Shown here piece after piece: positions 12,440-22,883 of a stretch of DNA of 64,000 nt. Source of the stretch: Opeltia flavorubescens (lineage: Eukaryota > Ascomycota > Lecanoromycetes > Teloschistales > Teloschistaceae); contig KE546980.1 in NCBI GenBank assembly GCA_000442125.1, forward strand, positions 372,001 to 436,000, in the 5' to 3' direction. The translations under genes and the position numbers were made by a program. The first letter of the stretch is position 1. Every line of letters starts with the position of its first letter. The notes under the pieces are model-generated. The model ran no database searches and was not told where the DNA came from. It saw nothing but the letters and a program-made list of their open reading frames with translations.

Positions 12440-12445
12440 CACGTG
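12440..12445. promoter_or_regulatory. CACGTG E-box-like site
   Basis: A palindromic CACGTG, the core recognised by fungal bHLH factors of the Cbf1/Pho4 type. It sits about 214 bp upstream of the transporter start. The site is seen; its use is inferred. Confidence 0.35.
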
Positions 12446-12658
12446 TGTGGGCAAAGGAAATGCCCCGCATGTGGTGGTCCGGACTCGTTTCGAGATCCCC
12501 CACGAACCCACAATGTAATTTTTTCTCCACTCGTTCTTGCGTTCAAATTGTTCTGCTTGACTACCGACACAGTGGGCGACTTCGGGAGTTTTGCGCCCAT
12601 TAATCTACAAAAAGCTCCTGCTCGTAAGTAGATTTCCCTAGCATTAGGGTCCTGCATC

Positions 12659-13937
12659 ATGGCAACGTACGACGCAAAGGGCGGCGCTTCTGAGCATTTT
12701 GCTCCAAGTGCAGCTACCCGAGGCTCGACTTCAAACGAGCTCGAGTCGGCACATGGCGCCCCGAGAGTCGTTGGTATCAACGACGACAGTGGCCCTCCAG
12801 CAGGCGTTGTGACAACTGTCGATGAACTGCAAGCGAGCAAGAAGGGTAGGTTTGCCTACTTCAAGACCAGAGACTTTTGCATAGTACTGGTCCTTGGGTA
12901 AGTCTTGCCTCTCTGCTCCTAATGATTGCGAGTCTTATCGAACCCCAACCAGTCAAATCCTTGCTCTATGCATTACCTCCACCAATACTTTCTCTTCGCT
13001 ATTGGCTGCGCAGGGCACATCTATCCCAGCATTCCAAACGTTCTTCAACTATGTCCTGCTCAACATAATCTATACATTTTTCACCCTCTACCGCTATGGC
13101 TTCAAAGGCTGGGGTCGAATGCTACTCAAAGATGGCTGGAAATACATTATCCTGTCTTTCCTCGACGTGCAGGGAAATTACTTCACTGTGCTCGCCTATA
13201 AATACACTACCATCTTATCTGCCCAGCTGATCAATTTCTTCGCTATCGTCACTGTCGTCATAATATCCTTCGTCTTCCTCCGTGTGCGGTACCATGTCAC
13301 ACAAGTCGCAGGGATTCTTATCTGCATCGGAGGCGTTGGCATCCTTTTCGGAAGTGACCACATCACTGGTTCTTCAGCTTCCTCTGTTAGCAAGGGTAGG
13401 CAAGTGAAAGGCGATTTGTTCGCGCTGCTTGGTGCTGCATGCTACGGTCTTAGCAATGTTGCCGAAGAGTTTCTGGTCTCAAAAAGACCTCTCTATGAGG
13501 TTGTTGGGCAACTAGGCTTCTGGGGCATGATCTGGAACGGCGCTCAAGCTGGGATCTTCGACAGGCAGTCTTTCCGGACAGCAAACTGGAACGGCAAGGT
13601 TGGCGGCTACTTGACCGGATACACTCTTATTCTAGCCATGTTTTACTCTCTGGCGCCGCTCATGTTTCGTCTCGCGAGTGCTGCCTTCTTCAACGTCAGT
13701 CTGCTGACTGGAAATTTCTGGGGTGTTTGCATTGGTGTGAAAGTCTTCCATCTGCATATTCATTGGATGTACCCTATTGCGTTCGTGTGCATTATCGGTG
13801 GCTTGCTTGTCTACTTTATTGGGAGGAAAGTTTTAGGCGAGGCAACGAAGCCGTGGCTTGGTAAAAATCAGGAACAGGGGGTCGCTGGGGTCGGTACCGC
13901 ACGGAGAAAAGTTGTTAAGGGTGATACGGTGGTTTAA
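12659..13937 (+). CDS. SLC35F-family (DUF914) solute transporter
   Basis: A drug/metabolite-transporter superfamily membrane protein resembling SLC35F1/F2/F6 carriers of the Golgi or vacuolar membrane; the substrate is not deducible. Two exons, 12659..12897 and 12953..13937 (GTAAGT...CCAG, 55-bp intron), give 407 residues. After an 80-residue cytosolic tail come about ten hydrophobic segments, for example LINFFAIVTVVIISFVF, GILICIGGVGILFGSD and IAFVCIIGGLLVYFIG. The loop DVQGNYFTVLAYKYTTIL is characteristic of the family. The C-terminal tail is basic (TARRKVVKGD). The plus-strand neighbours are unrelated in function. Confidence 0.92.
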
Positions 13938-14381
13938 AGCCGAGGTCATCAGACGTGGCCCTGGAAAGATCTAAAAGATCTCGACATCTTGCACATATCT
14001 CAACCTTTAGTCAAGTACGATGTGACGAACTACAGACAAAGATTACATAGGATGATTATTGTTTTGGCACACGTAATCAACATCGAATACGTATGTATAG
14101 CAGTAAATGTCAATATCCGATTCATCATATCATCGTTTGTAGGGTTAGATCTCATATCACTTAGTTGACGCAGGTTGAGTTCTCAACTGCGATGACAAAA
14201 TTTTGTGATTAAATTTCATTGTCACGTGATTGCGTGCTCAGTGTAAATCTCGACACGTCCTTCTCGTGCATTACGACAGCGGGGCTCCAGTCGAGTCACC
14301 CATGGGTTTTCCTGCCCCCTTTCTCCTTATGGCCTATACAACGTCAGCCTACCGCATCAAGTACCATCGCTCAAATTCAGA
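13938..14381. other. Intergenic, promoter region of the DUF2439 gene
   Basis: A 444-bp gap. The first part is AT-rich 3' flank of the transporter. The second part carries a TCACGTGA octamer about 155 bp before the next ATG. No gene is seen. Confidence 0.5.
14222..14229. promoter_or_regulatory. TCACGTGA Cbf1-type palindrome
   Basis: The perfect octamer TCACGTGA lies 153 bp upstream of the ATG at 14382. It matches the classical Cbf1/bHLH core. Function is inferred from motif and position only. Confidence 0.4.
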
Positions 14382-16508
14382 ATGTCTGCAATGACGACCA
14401 CTTCTCATCTGCCTTCAACAAACCTCAGTATCCCCGCAACTCAGAACACCGCCCCTGTCCTCTCCTTTAATTGTCTGTATACACATGACCTGCGTAGAAA
14501 AGCCAAGCGATGGCAAGATGGCGTGCTACGGTTCCACACATTCAACAAGCGCGTCATGGTCTACGATGTACCTCGCAACTTTATCGGCGATACCCATTGG
14601 CGAGAGCCACAAGAAATCCAAGATGGGGATGAGTTGGAGCTCGAAAAAGGAGTATTGATACAAGTTGGGGAAGTGACTGGGAGGACTGAGACAGATTTGA
14701 GTGAACTATTGGAGAAGAATAAGGCAAAGCCTATTGCCGTCGGAGAAGAGAGGGGTCCAAGGGATGGAGGGAGTTACCAGGCGGCTACGCACAATCAACT
14801 GGTGGAGACGCCGAAACACAGCTTCGAGAAATCTACGTCCTCCTCATTTGCGCACCTCCGTCCGAAGTCATTGAATGCGTTACTGGGAAGGCCTAGCGGT
14901 GCAATTGGAAGAGCGGCGGTACCGGCGAAGTCACCAGCCGAGCTGAGGCGACAGAAGGAAAACAATCATATAGAGGATGGAAGGTCTCCGAAGAGGCGCA
15001 AGATTCAGTATCCAGAGAGCACGTCGCCTTCTGTCGCATCTGCCCAGGGTAGAGGAACAAGACCAGACTACCCCCCGGCGAAGAAAGTCAAGAATAACAT
15101 CTCGACCAATGTTCTAACACTCGCAAATAGTCGTCAGATCTTTGAGGAACGAAGATCAGGGCAAGACGCGGACTCCTCAAGAGCTATGACTCCTGCAATT
15201 GAAAGCCCAAAAGTAGCACGTGCACATCGATCTAAGGGCGAACGCAGGAAGCGCGACTCTCCGTCTGATTATCATCAAGACCTATATCCCCTTCCAGTGG
15301 CTCACACAGCTCCCAGACAAAAAGGCCAGGCACCAGAGAAAGCTAGGCAGGGAGAGGTCGAGGCTGATCTTCAAGAACCTAAGGCTCGGTCAAAGCCGAA
15401 AAGGAGGAAAAGTGTAGTATCTGGTGAAAGGCTACCCAACTCAGCCGAACCAGACAATGGACCAATCGATGATCGAGCGGCCAAGGATAGGCTATTTGAA
15501 GATGAACCACGACCAGAATATTTACTACGGATTGCCTCGAAGACACCAAGGAAAAAGCTGATGTACAGAGATTTATTGCCCCAGAAAGCACCACCAACTG
15601 CCAGCATACAACCTAATACTCGTCTCTCTACCCCCGAAACGGTCCCATCACTTTCTAGACCGGTTGATGCTCTTGATGATTTCCACAGCGCTCAACGGAA
15701 CAGGCTTCGAAACCGGCTAGACCGACGGACGAAGTCTGCTGAACATTCGATCGAACAAACTCATCCGCATTGGGATGAAAACTCCGAAGACAGTTCAATC
15801 TTACCGATCGAAGGCCTTGATCATTCCACTGCCGATCCTACACCGTCCGACTCCCTATTTCTTACGCCTCCCTCTCCCAAAGAAGCTAGAGTCAAAAACA
15901 TATCTTTCCCTCCTTCCACTGGAGCAGATACAGCTAAATCACCTCCCCTTGACCCTACCCCCTCATCAACACAAGCAGCTCGCACTCTCACAGAACTAGA
16001 CGCCCTTCTCCTCCAGCATCCACTTCAGCGCTTACCCGAACCAGAAGAAACCAAAGCCACAAATCCAAAATCCGAAACCATAAAAGCCGCTCTACCTCCC
16101 CGTCACCCCTCCCGCCCCTTTCAACGTTCCATCTCCGACCTCACCACATCCAAACGTCCTCCAGCCATACAACCCCAAGAACGCCCCACCACCAGGAACC
16201 AAATGAGACTCAACGCAAACGTTGCCTCCAAACGCGCACCGATCCCAGCGCCCGCACCAGCAAAACAAGCCCGCGCTCCAAAACCACTCCAACGTTCCGA
16301 TTCCACCGTATCAGTCTCTCAAGAGGCAGCCGCAGATCCGTGGAGCAGAGAGGCGTGGGATATTTTCGGGTTTGAGGGCGAGGATAAAAGTGTTGGGACT
16401 GGGAATGGGGTCAAGGGGGATTGGGATGGAAGGGAGGACGAAGGAGGGGAGGATGGAATGGGCGAGTATGGAATGGATCGGATGATGGAGAGTCAGGGGN
16501 GGGTTTGA
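14382..16508 (+). CDS. ZGRF1/Dbl2/Mte1-like protein (DUF2439 N-terminal domain)
   Basis: A probable recombination-repair factor. In yeasts, Mte1 and Dbl2 use this domain while controlling the Mph1/Fml1 helicase at D-loops. One uninterrupted 708-codon frame. Residues about 25-115 form the DUF2439 domain, recognisable by LSFNCLYTHDLRRKAKRWQD, HTFNKRVMVYDVP and DTHWREPQEIQDGDELEL. The remaining 590 residues are disordered, with many Lys/Arg-rich patches (RSPKRRKIQ, KPKRRKSV) suited to nuclear import and DNA binding. There is a short motif near the end (DPWSREAWDIFGFEG) that looks like a docking peptide. No helicase domain is present, as in Mte1. An N at 16500 makes the third-last residue ambiguous. 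Composition turns C-rich and then G-rich near the 3' end. Confidence 0.85.
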   Translation: MSAMTTTSHLPSTNLSIPATQNTAPVLSFNCLYTHDLRRKAKRWQDGVLRFHTFNKRVMVYDVPRNFIGDTHWREPQEIQDGDELELEKGVLIQVGEVTGRTETDLSELLEKNKAKPIAVGEERGPRDGGSYQAATHNQLVETPKHSFEKSTSSSFAHLRPKSLNALLGRPSGAIGRAAVPAKSPAELRRQKENNHIEDGRSPKRRKIQYPESTSPSVASAQGRGTRPDYPPAKKVKNNISTNVLTLANSRQIFEERRSGQDADSSRAMTPAIESPKVARAHRSKGERRKRDSPSDYHQDLYPLPVAHTAPRQKGQAPEKARQGEVEADLQEPKARSKPKRRKSVVSGERLPNSAEPDNGPIDDRAAKDRLFEDEPRPEYLLRIASKTPRKKLMYRDLLPQKAPPTASIQPNTRLSTPETVPSLSRPVDALDDFHSAQRNRLRNRLDRRTKSAEHSIEQTHPHWDENSEDSSILPIEGLDHSTADPTPSDSLFLTPPSPKEARVKNISFPPSTGADTAKSPPLDPTPSSTQAARTLTELDALLLQHPLQRLPEPEETKATNPKSETIKAALPPRHPSRPFQRSISDLTTSKRPPAIQPQERPTTRNQMRLNANVASKRAPIPAPAPAKQARAPKPLQRSDSTVSVSQEAAADPWSREAWDIFGFEGEDKSVGTGNGVKGDWDGREDEGGEDGMGEYGMDRMMESQGXV

Positions 16509-17486
16509 AGAGAGAAGAAGGGGGGATCGGGATCAGGAAATTTAGATATCCAATTTAGCATCAGTATACCCCAAAAGAAGATATGTAAATACTCTTCCTG
16601 GGATGACATACCGAGGGTTAAGTGAATACATCATGTATCTTAACATATCTTCCTCATGATTTATTCTCATTTATTGTTGCCCATTTTCCACTCTTCACGT
16701 CTCTTTCCCTCCCAAACCCCTTTTCTGCTCCTGTTCATGAAGAATCATATACCCCAAATTGATGCAATATTTCTGCTTGTGGCGAGTATGGCAAAAAGGG
16801 CAAATATTCAACCTCTGTTATTTTTTCAACAGACTGGTTCAAGAAGGAAGAGATGAGTCGATGAGGAACTACATCCGAATAGCTCCTGTAGGTTTGATAT
16901 ACACATCATCTAAGCGACCACATCTTTCTCATAGTAGAACGTCTTAACAAGACATTCACTATTTTTCACAGCCTTTATCCCTGGCAAAATCGTATGTCTG
17001 GAACCGGCAGATAACTATCTAGCGCCACAAAACATCAAGAACGATTAAGCTGGCAGCTTTCAAGAAAGGTTCAAGTTCTTCCTCCTCATTTTCTTTCAAG
17101 CAAATGGACGCAGAGAAAGGTGCACCACATTCGACTATACTATAAATCCTCGGATCAAATCCCCTACCGGGAATCTGGAGCGAACGGTTGAATAAGCATA
17201 AACACACCAGTTCATATTGGAAATGCAAACGACACGATAAACTTTACAGCGAGAACGTAAACATGGCAGCTGAAACGTTAGGGTTCCTTTTGGGGCTGCA
17301 CTCACCATAATATGCAGACAGCCATTCTAGTCAAAGTGGAAGCAAACAGCGTGAACAAAGAAAATCTACCGGCAAGCGGGATTTTTCAGTCTATAACCAC
17401 CGTCGTTATCCAATGTGCTGTTTCTTCTTCTTCCCTCCACAACACCTAAGATCATTACCTGTAACTAGAAAGACTCATCAGCTGGT
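16509..17486. other. Intergenic between DUF2439 gene and Gln/Asn-rich gene
   Basis: A 978-bp AT-rich gap. Short open frames have no motif support. A GTATGT at 17484 overlaps the ATG of the next gene, so an extra upstream exon cannot be excluded. Nothing else was recognised. Confidence 0.4.
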
Positions 17487-18866
17487 ATGTATCAACAAGG
17501 AGGACGAGGTGATGCTAATCAAAGGACGAATGATGGGAGTGCTGGAAACAAGTCAGCTTGGCAGAAGGCAGCAAAGGGAGGTAAGACAGAGCAAGGCGGG
17601 AAGCAGGGAGGAGGGCGGGGAGGCGGTCAACAGCGAGGCGGGAGGCAGCAACAAAGTTCTCTGCACATTTTGTCGATGCAGAACGTGCCCCGGGACAGTC
17701 CGATGCAGACTGCTCCCCCAGGCAGTGGTCCGAAGCAGAATGGTTCTTCTCGCAACAATCTTCAGCCCAGTCCTTTCCAATCAAATAATGCTGCTCCGCA
17801 GAACATTCCGCTCACGGCACCTTGGCAAAACGGTCATCTGCAGAACAGTCCTCAGCGAGGTGGGCCTCCGGACCCTGTTCCTCCCCAAAGTAGTCATCCT
17901 CACAACAGTCTTTTCCAAGATGCTCGTCAGCCATACAGTTCTCAACAGGGCGCTCCTAAAGGTACTGCAGCCCTACCAAATGATGATCAGCGCAAGCCAA
18001 GTAAGCGGCCAGCCAGTGGAGACTGCAAGTCACCACTTGACAGTCTTGAACCCGCGGCAGCAACGGAGATTGCTAAGAACTTTTACAAGGGAGACGAGAC
18101 AGAAATATGGGGAGCTCCAATTGACACTGCTCGCTTGACCCTCGTTGAAATGAAGGAAATCGATAAAAAGGTGGCAAAGGAAGAGGTGCGCTTGAGGGAA
18201 CAAGGGAAAGATAACATCGAAGCGACAGTAGAGAAAGAAGCCCGCCGCTTAAAGCAGGAGAAACTTGATCAAAAGATTCGGGAAGAAAGTCGTCGACGAA
18301 AGGGTCGTGAACTCGCCAACCACGTTTGGTGCTACGACGAAGATCTTCTTTGGCTTGAAGGGGCCATTGGAAAGCCAAGGGCCAATAAGGCATGGTTCAA
18401 TGGCGCCACGATAGGAATGGCTTTGGAGAGCAGCCTAATTCGGATTCCTTACCGTAGCGACATCCCGGAGATTCCAGATATCCCCCAGGACATCCAAAGC
18501 CAGCAAGCAGCCTGGATACTGATCATTGCGCATCTATATCCAAACCACAATTGGGATAAAGTCACCGCGACGTTCAACCGCATCTGGTATGGTCCAGAGA
18601 TCATCTTCCACATGATTTATAGGGTTCGCATCGAGAAACCTGTCGATGCCAAAGGGATCACGTCAGAAGAAGCCAAGGCGCTCTTTGCGGACCACAAGCT
18701 CTGGAACAACGTCGAACACACCACCAGGATGAAAGCGTTATTGGCAAGTCATGGATTTGTGTGTACGTTTCCAAATCCAAGAGCTCCTGGGCAGCCGTAC
18801 CAATGGCTTGTAGGGTTCCAATGTATCAAGGATAAGATCGAGGATGCTTGGTGTAGAGCCACGTGA
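17487..18866 (+). CDS. Unknown protein with Gln/Asn/Pro-rich N-terminus, coiled coil and conserved-looking C-terminal domain
   Basis: One 459-codon frame starting at MYQQGGRG. Residues 1-70 are Gly, Gln and Lys-rich. Residues 70-180 are an imperfect repeat of short Gln/Asn/Pro units (LQNSPQ, PQNIPL, KQNGSS). About 205-275 is a strongly charged helix, probably a coiled coil (KKVAKEEVRLREQ, EARRLKQEKLDQKIRE). The last 180 residues look folded, with Trp and Tyr pairs (HVWCYDEDLLWLEGAIG, NRIWYGPEIIFHMIYRV, QPYQWLVGFQC). I do not recognise the family. It lies between the DUF2439 gene and mus81 on the same strand, but no functional link is shown by the sequence. The ATG overlaps a GTATGT splice-donor-like string, so the true start could be in an upstream exon. 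Confidence 0.75.
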   Translation: MYQQGGRGDANQRTNDGSAGNKSAWQKAAKGGKTEQGGKQGGGRGGGQQRGGRQQQSSLHILSMQNVPRDSPMQTAPPGSGPKQNGSSRNNLQPSPFQSNNAAPQNIPLTAPWQNGHLQNSPQRGGPPDPVPPQSSHPHNSLFQDARQPYSSQQGAPKGTAALPNDDQRKPSKRPASGDCKSPLDSLEPAAATEIAKNFYKGDETEIWGAPIDTARLTLVEMKEIDKKVAKEEVRLREQGKDNIEATVEKEARRLKQEKLDQKIREESRRRKGRELANHVWCYDEDLLWLEGAIGKPRANKAWFNGATIGMALESSLIRIPYRSDIPEIPDIPQDIQSQQAAWILIIAHLYPNHNWDKVTATFNRIWYGPEIIFHMIYRVRIEKPVDAKGITSEEAKALFADHKLWNNVEHTTRMKALLASHGFVCTFPNPRAPGQPYQWLVGFQCIKDKIEDAWCRAT

Positions 18867-19344
18867 GGAGATCAGACTGCAATGGATTTTGGTCGATTGA
18901 TATCGCGTTCAGCTTCGTATAAAGTAGAGACATAAAACCGAACTCAGTGGCAGACAGCAAACCTCAGTGCAAAGGCCTTCTTCGATCTTGTGAGATGTAG
19001 TGGTTCTCTGGCTCCATTCTAGTTTCCGCTTGACGCTGAATGATGGATGACACCTTCGATGATAATGACGTCGCCGCTTCCCTCAAAACTTACTCTACTC
19101 TAGCGCGTCGCCCGCGCGTCTCCCAGGCGGCGAACTCGAAATATTGAAAGGTATTCGTCTCTCCAGAGATGGGATGATCTGTTTACTTGTTGTGCTTTAG
19201 ACTTCTAGGCGACTTGAATTCATCTAGCTCCTTTGCTTCACTTCACTCGTTATGCACTAGCTACTTAGCTTTCCCGTCATGCTTTTTTCAATTTGCCCTT
19301 GAAGCAACATAATAATCTCATCGTACCATTGTTTACATTTGATC
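18867..19344. other. Intergenic, mus81 promoter region
   Basis: A 478-bp gap between two plus-strand genes. No further gene is supported. It includes a pyrimidine-rich segment before the mus81 ATG. Confidence 0.5.
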
Positions 19345-21751
19345 ATGGATGATGAGTGCGCAAACGCCCTCTGGCTCGGCTGGATGCAAGAATGGCTGGA
19401 AGATGCGAAAACGAAAAGCTTGAAGAACGCAACAACGTCGGTTTGTAATGTGGAATATGATGCGGACGGTCTTGGCTCACATTTTGTAGGCTCAAGAAAG
19501 CTTGCGACTCGCTGAAGAGCTGTCCGCTACCTATGACACATCCTTCAGAGGCGCAGCGGCTGAATGGATTCGGTCCAAAAACTTGCGAAAGGCTAGAGAA
19601 GAGGCTTAGGGAGCACTGTGAGGAGAATGCATTACCGATGCCAAAGAGGAAATGTATGGCTTTTGCCCGAAGCTGGTAGACAATCGTTGATGGGTTGATA
19701 CAGCTCGGAAGCGTACGAGCGGAGATCTCGATGAGGCTTCCCCAGACATGACCCCAGCAAAGAAACCTCGGAAGACCACGAAGCCTTATGTGCCCCAACT
19801 TCGATCAGGTCCCTATGCCATCCTATTGGGCCTTGTGTCCATCGGTGAATCAGAGCAGATCTCTAAACAGCAACTCATTGAGCTGGCTCAGCCGCATTGT
19901 GATGCTTCGTTCATTGCGCCAAAGGATACTACAAGCTTCCATACCGCTTGGAGTTCGATGAAGACACTGCTCAATAAGGATCTTGTGAAGGAGACAAAAG
20001 GGGCACAGAGGAGATACTCATTGACTGACGAGGGATGGGAGGTTGCAGAGAAGATGAAGCGGGTGGGCGAAGGGAAACAGCAAAACCGGGATACGAGTCT
20101 TGGAAAGACAAATCCGCTGGGCTTTAAGCGTCAAGAATCGTCCATTGAAGGCGACCACCATTCTGGACATATCAGAAGTCATGGTGCTTCAAGTGACCGT
20201 GTACCTTTGATGGAACGTACGGATTACAATGCACTACCAGTATCACGCTCATTAGGGCACCGACTTGGAGGCGCAGTCAGTGACAAGTATGGTACTTTGG
20301 CTTCGTCAATCAAGAATCAGAAGCATGCAGGACCACTCGTAACAACGTCCAGATCCGGACCTACTCATTCAGATCTTAATGACGATGCTCGAGCTGCTGT
20401 ACGGACACAAGGCCAAAATAGTGGCCGCGCAGAAGCCGTCGGTCAAAGCTTCGACTTTGTAGAACTCCTATCAAGTTCGCCGCCAAAGGCTCCGCAACTA
20501 GCTCGGCATCGTGAGCTCAGCACCCAGCCCAAATTCAACCGCCCTTCGGTATCCCGGGATTCAGAAGCACCACGACAAGCCTCTCTACAACCGAACTCTA
20601 CCACATTCACACCTTCGTCCTTCCGCCCCATTACCCTCCAACCCTCCACCTTCACGATCGAACTCATCCTTGACACTCGCGAAATCCGCTCCCGCGAAGA
20701 CAGAACCTATATCGAAACCCACTTAGTGAAAAAGGGCATCCGCCCTCTTATCCGTTCCCTCCCCCTCGGCGATTTCTTTTGGGTCGCCAAGTGCCACGAC
20801 CTGAATCTTCTCAGCCGGTACGGCGAAGAGGGCGATGAAATCGCTTTGGACTACATCATCGAACGAAAGCGGCTGGATGATTTGATATCCAGCATCAAGG
20901 ATGGGAGGTTTCACGAGCAAAAGTTTCGATTGCGAAGAAGTGGTGTAAAGAATGTTGTCTATCTTATTGAGGAAATTGGTATTAGCCAGGAGGTGAAAAA
21001 TAAGTATTGGGCAGCGGTGCAGACAGCTATTGCGAGCACGCAGGTTGTGGATGGGTTTACGGTCAAAAGGACTAGAGGGCTGGATGAATCCATCAGGTAT
21101 CTGGCAAGGATGACAAATCTGTTAAAAACTCTATATNAGGTATGTCTTATTATCTTCTCGTCTTTCTACTCCGGAACCCCTTTTCACTAATCGAAACTCT
21201 CTCATGAGCAGGCCAAACCCCTCACAATCCTCCCTTCCTCAATCCTCTCGCCAAAAACCTACTCCCCACTACTCGCACACCTCCGCTCCACAGAACCAAA
21301 TACAGCCTACAACATCACCTACGCTTCCTTTGCAGCCCTGGCGTCGAAATCCGAAACCCGTACGCTGAGAGATGTATATCTCCATATGCTAAGTCAGTAT
21401 ATCATTTTTTCCCCTTCTCCTTCCTCTTTCCCCAGAACCCATATTCATTTCACCCTCATACATCCCACTACAATCCTCTCTCCATTACCGACTTAACCGA
21501 CCAAATTGAAGGAAGACTGACACCAAACAGTGACAACCAAAGGCCTGACCGGCGACAAGGCAATCGAGATCCAGAAATCTTACCCCACGCCCCGAGCTCT
21601 CGTGGCTGCATTCTCAGCCTGCAAAGACTTGAAGGAGAGAGAAGGCATGGTGGAAAAGGCGTTGGATGTGCGTGGGGTGTTGGGGAGAGGCAAGGTAGGG
21701 AAAGCGCTGAGTAAAATGATTGCGGCTGTTTGGGGCGGTGATGGGGTGTGA
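19345..21751 (+). CDS. mus81: Crossover junction endonuclease Mus81
   Basis: The catalytic subunit of the Mus81-Eme1 structure-specific nuclease that cuts 3' flaps, D-loops and nicked Holliday junctions. Five exons: 19345..19436, 19490..19653, 19704..21139, 21212..21392 and 21531..21751, totalling 697 residues. The N-terminal helix-hairpin-helix domain is spelled by KACDSLKSCPLPMTHPSEA and GFGPKTCERLEKRL. A winged-helix stretch follows (SGPYAILLGL). The XPF-type nuclease shows ILDTREIRSREDR and the catalytic IIERKRLDDL near residue 472. A C-terminal helix-hairpin-helix follows KGLTGDKAIEIQKSYPTP. The first donor (GTCGGT) is non-standard, chosen because it restores the frame; that junction is the weakest. 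An N at 21137 falls in the last codon of exon 3. Confidence 0.93.
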
Positions 21752-22883
21752 CGACTGCATGAAAAAATGGTTAAAGTAGAGGAGAATACGGCTTGGGATT
21801 AGGGGTTGGAAATAGCCATTATGAGCAGGGAAAAAGAGGAGATTGTATAACGAGGATATCTATAGCAAATCATCCAAAAGTAGGAAAAGGATTAGAGATA
21901 CAACTTTAGGCGTCGGAAATTGAGCTGGTTAAAAATTACATCCATATGAAATTGACATCACTTGAATACAATCATACAGAATAATATCAATAAAATGTCA
22001 AGCGAAAGCTAAGCGTAGTAGTAATCATTCCATCCCACTCATCTTCAATTCATCAACCATTAACCCATAATCAGAAGAATCAGAAAGAACAAAAGCAGAA
22101 GAACAAAAAAAAACCCCCCACTCACAATCGATGTTCGCCTAAACACCAGAACTCCCAAGGTATGCCTAGCCCATATATAATAATGCCTTCACCCGTATTT
22201 AGCTGGAAAAAAAAACTAAGACCACTTCAATAATTCAATCGGCGCCCGGCGATGGAAGAAAAAAGCCCAAAGTTTCAACGCATTTTACACATCGACAGCT
22301 CGATTTCACATGGGGTAGATAATGACTTCGTATATAATTTTGTTGCAAAATACCCCACCCTGCCTTGAAGGACCGTTGCTCCCTTTATACTGCATTTCTC
22401 GGAACTGATAGATCTCTTTCCCAGATTAATTAAAGAGAAATTAATCATCATTGAAGACTACAAAGTTTAAAACATAGGATAAGGATGCCCGATGATAAAA
22501 TCTTACCTTCGTTTAAATTTTTCGAAGACTTTAAAATAAAACTAGTCGGGTAAACCCAGTATGCAAATAATCCAGAAAAAGGTAGCAGAAAATGACAATC
22601 ATGAAGGTAAGATTTAGGTGAGTATACTCTCCAATTTAAACCGAGAGAAAGAATAGAGATGCTTTGACAAGATATATCTTTCATTAAACCAAGCGTACGA
22701 CTCAGCTACCTCTTTCCCTCCCCTCCGTCCAAGCACCATCAGCAAGAATCCCCACCATGAAGTAAGTTCATATTCCAACCACGTGAGTAGCAATCAGAGC
22801 ACACAGAAAAGGCGCAATACAAAAGTGAAAAGAAAAAGAAGGAACGTATAGCAACTCCCCTCACTCCCCATCATCATGACCCA
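21752..22883. other. AT-rich intergenic between convergent mus81 and apsA-like genes
   Basis: A 1.1-kb, visibly A- and T-rich gap with A and C homopolymer runs around 22105-22130. Both flanking genes end into it, so it should hold two 3' untranslated regions and terminators. No coding frame or repeat family was recognised. Confidence 0.5.

Larger units (their letters stand above)
11545..12658. other. Intergenic with palindrome and E-box-like site upstream of the transporter
   Basis: A 1.1-kb gap between two plus-strand genes. No coding frame is convincing. It contains a 20-bp inverted repeat and a CACGTG hexamer 200-310 bp before the transporter start, listed separately. Confidence 0.5.

Noticed and set aside
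17413-18138. 241-codon plus-strand frame overlapping the Gln/Asn-rich gene
   Set aside because: The alternative frame has no domain, while the chosen frame continues into a coiled coil and a folded-looking domain.
22100-22135. A and C homopolymer run as a possible retroposon tail
   Set aside because: There is no element body, target-site duplication or coding relic next to it; it sits in an AT-rich region between convergent genes.
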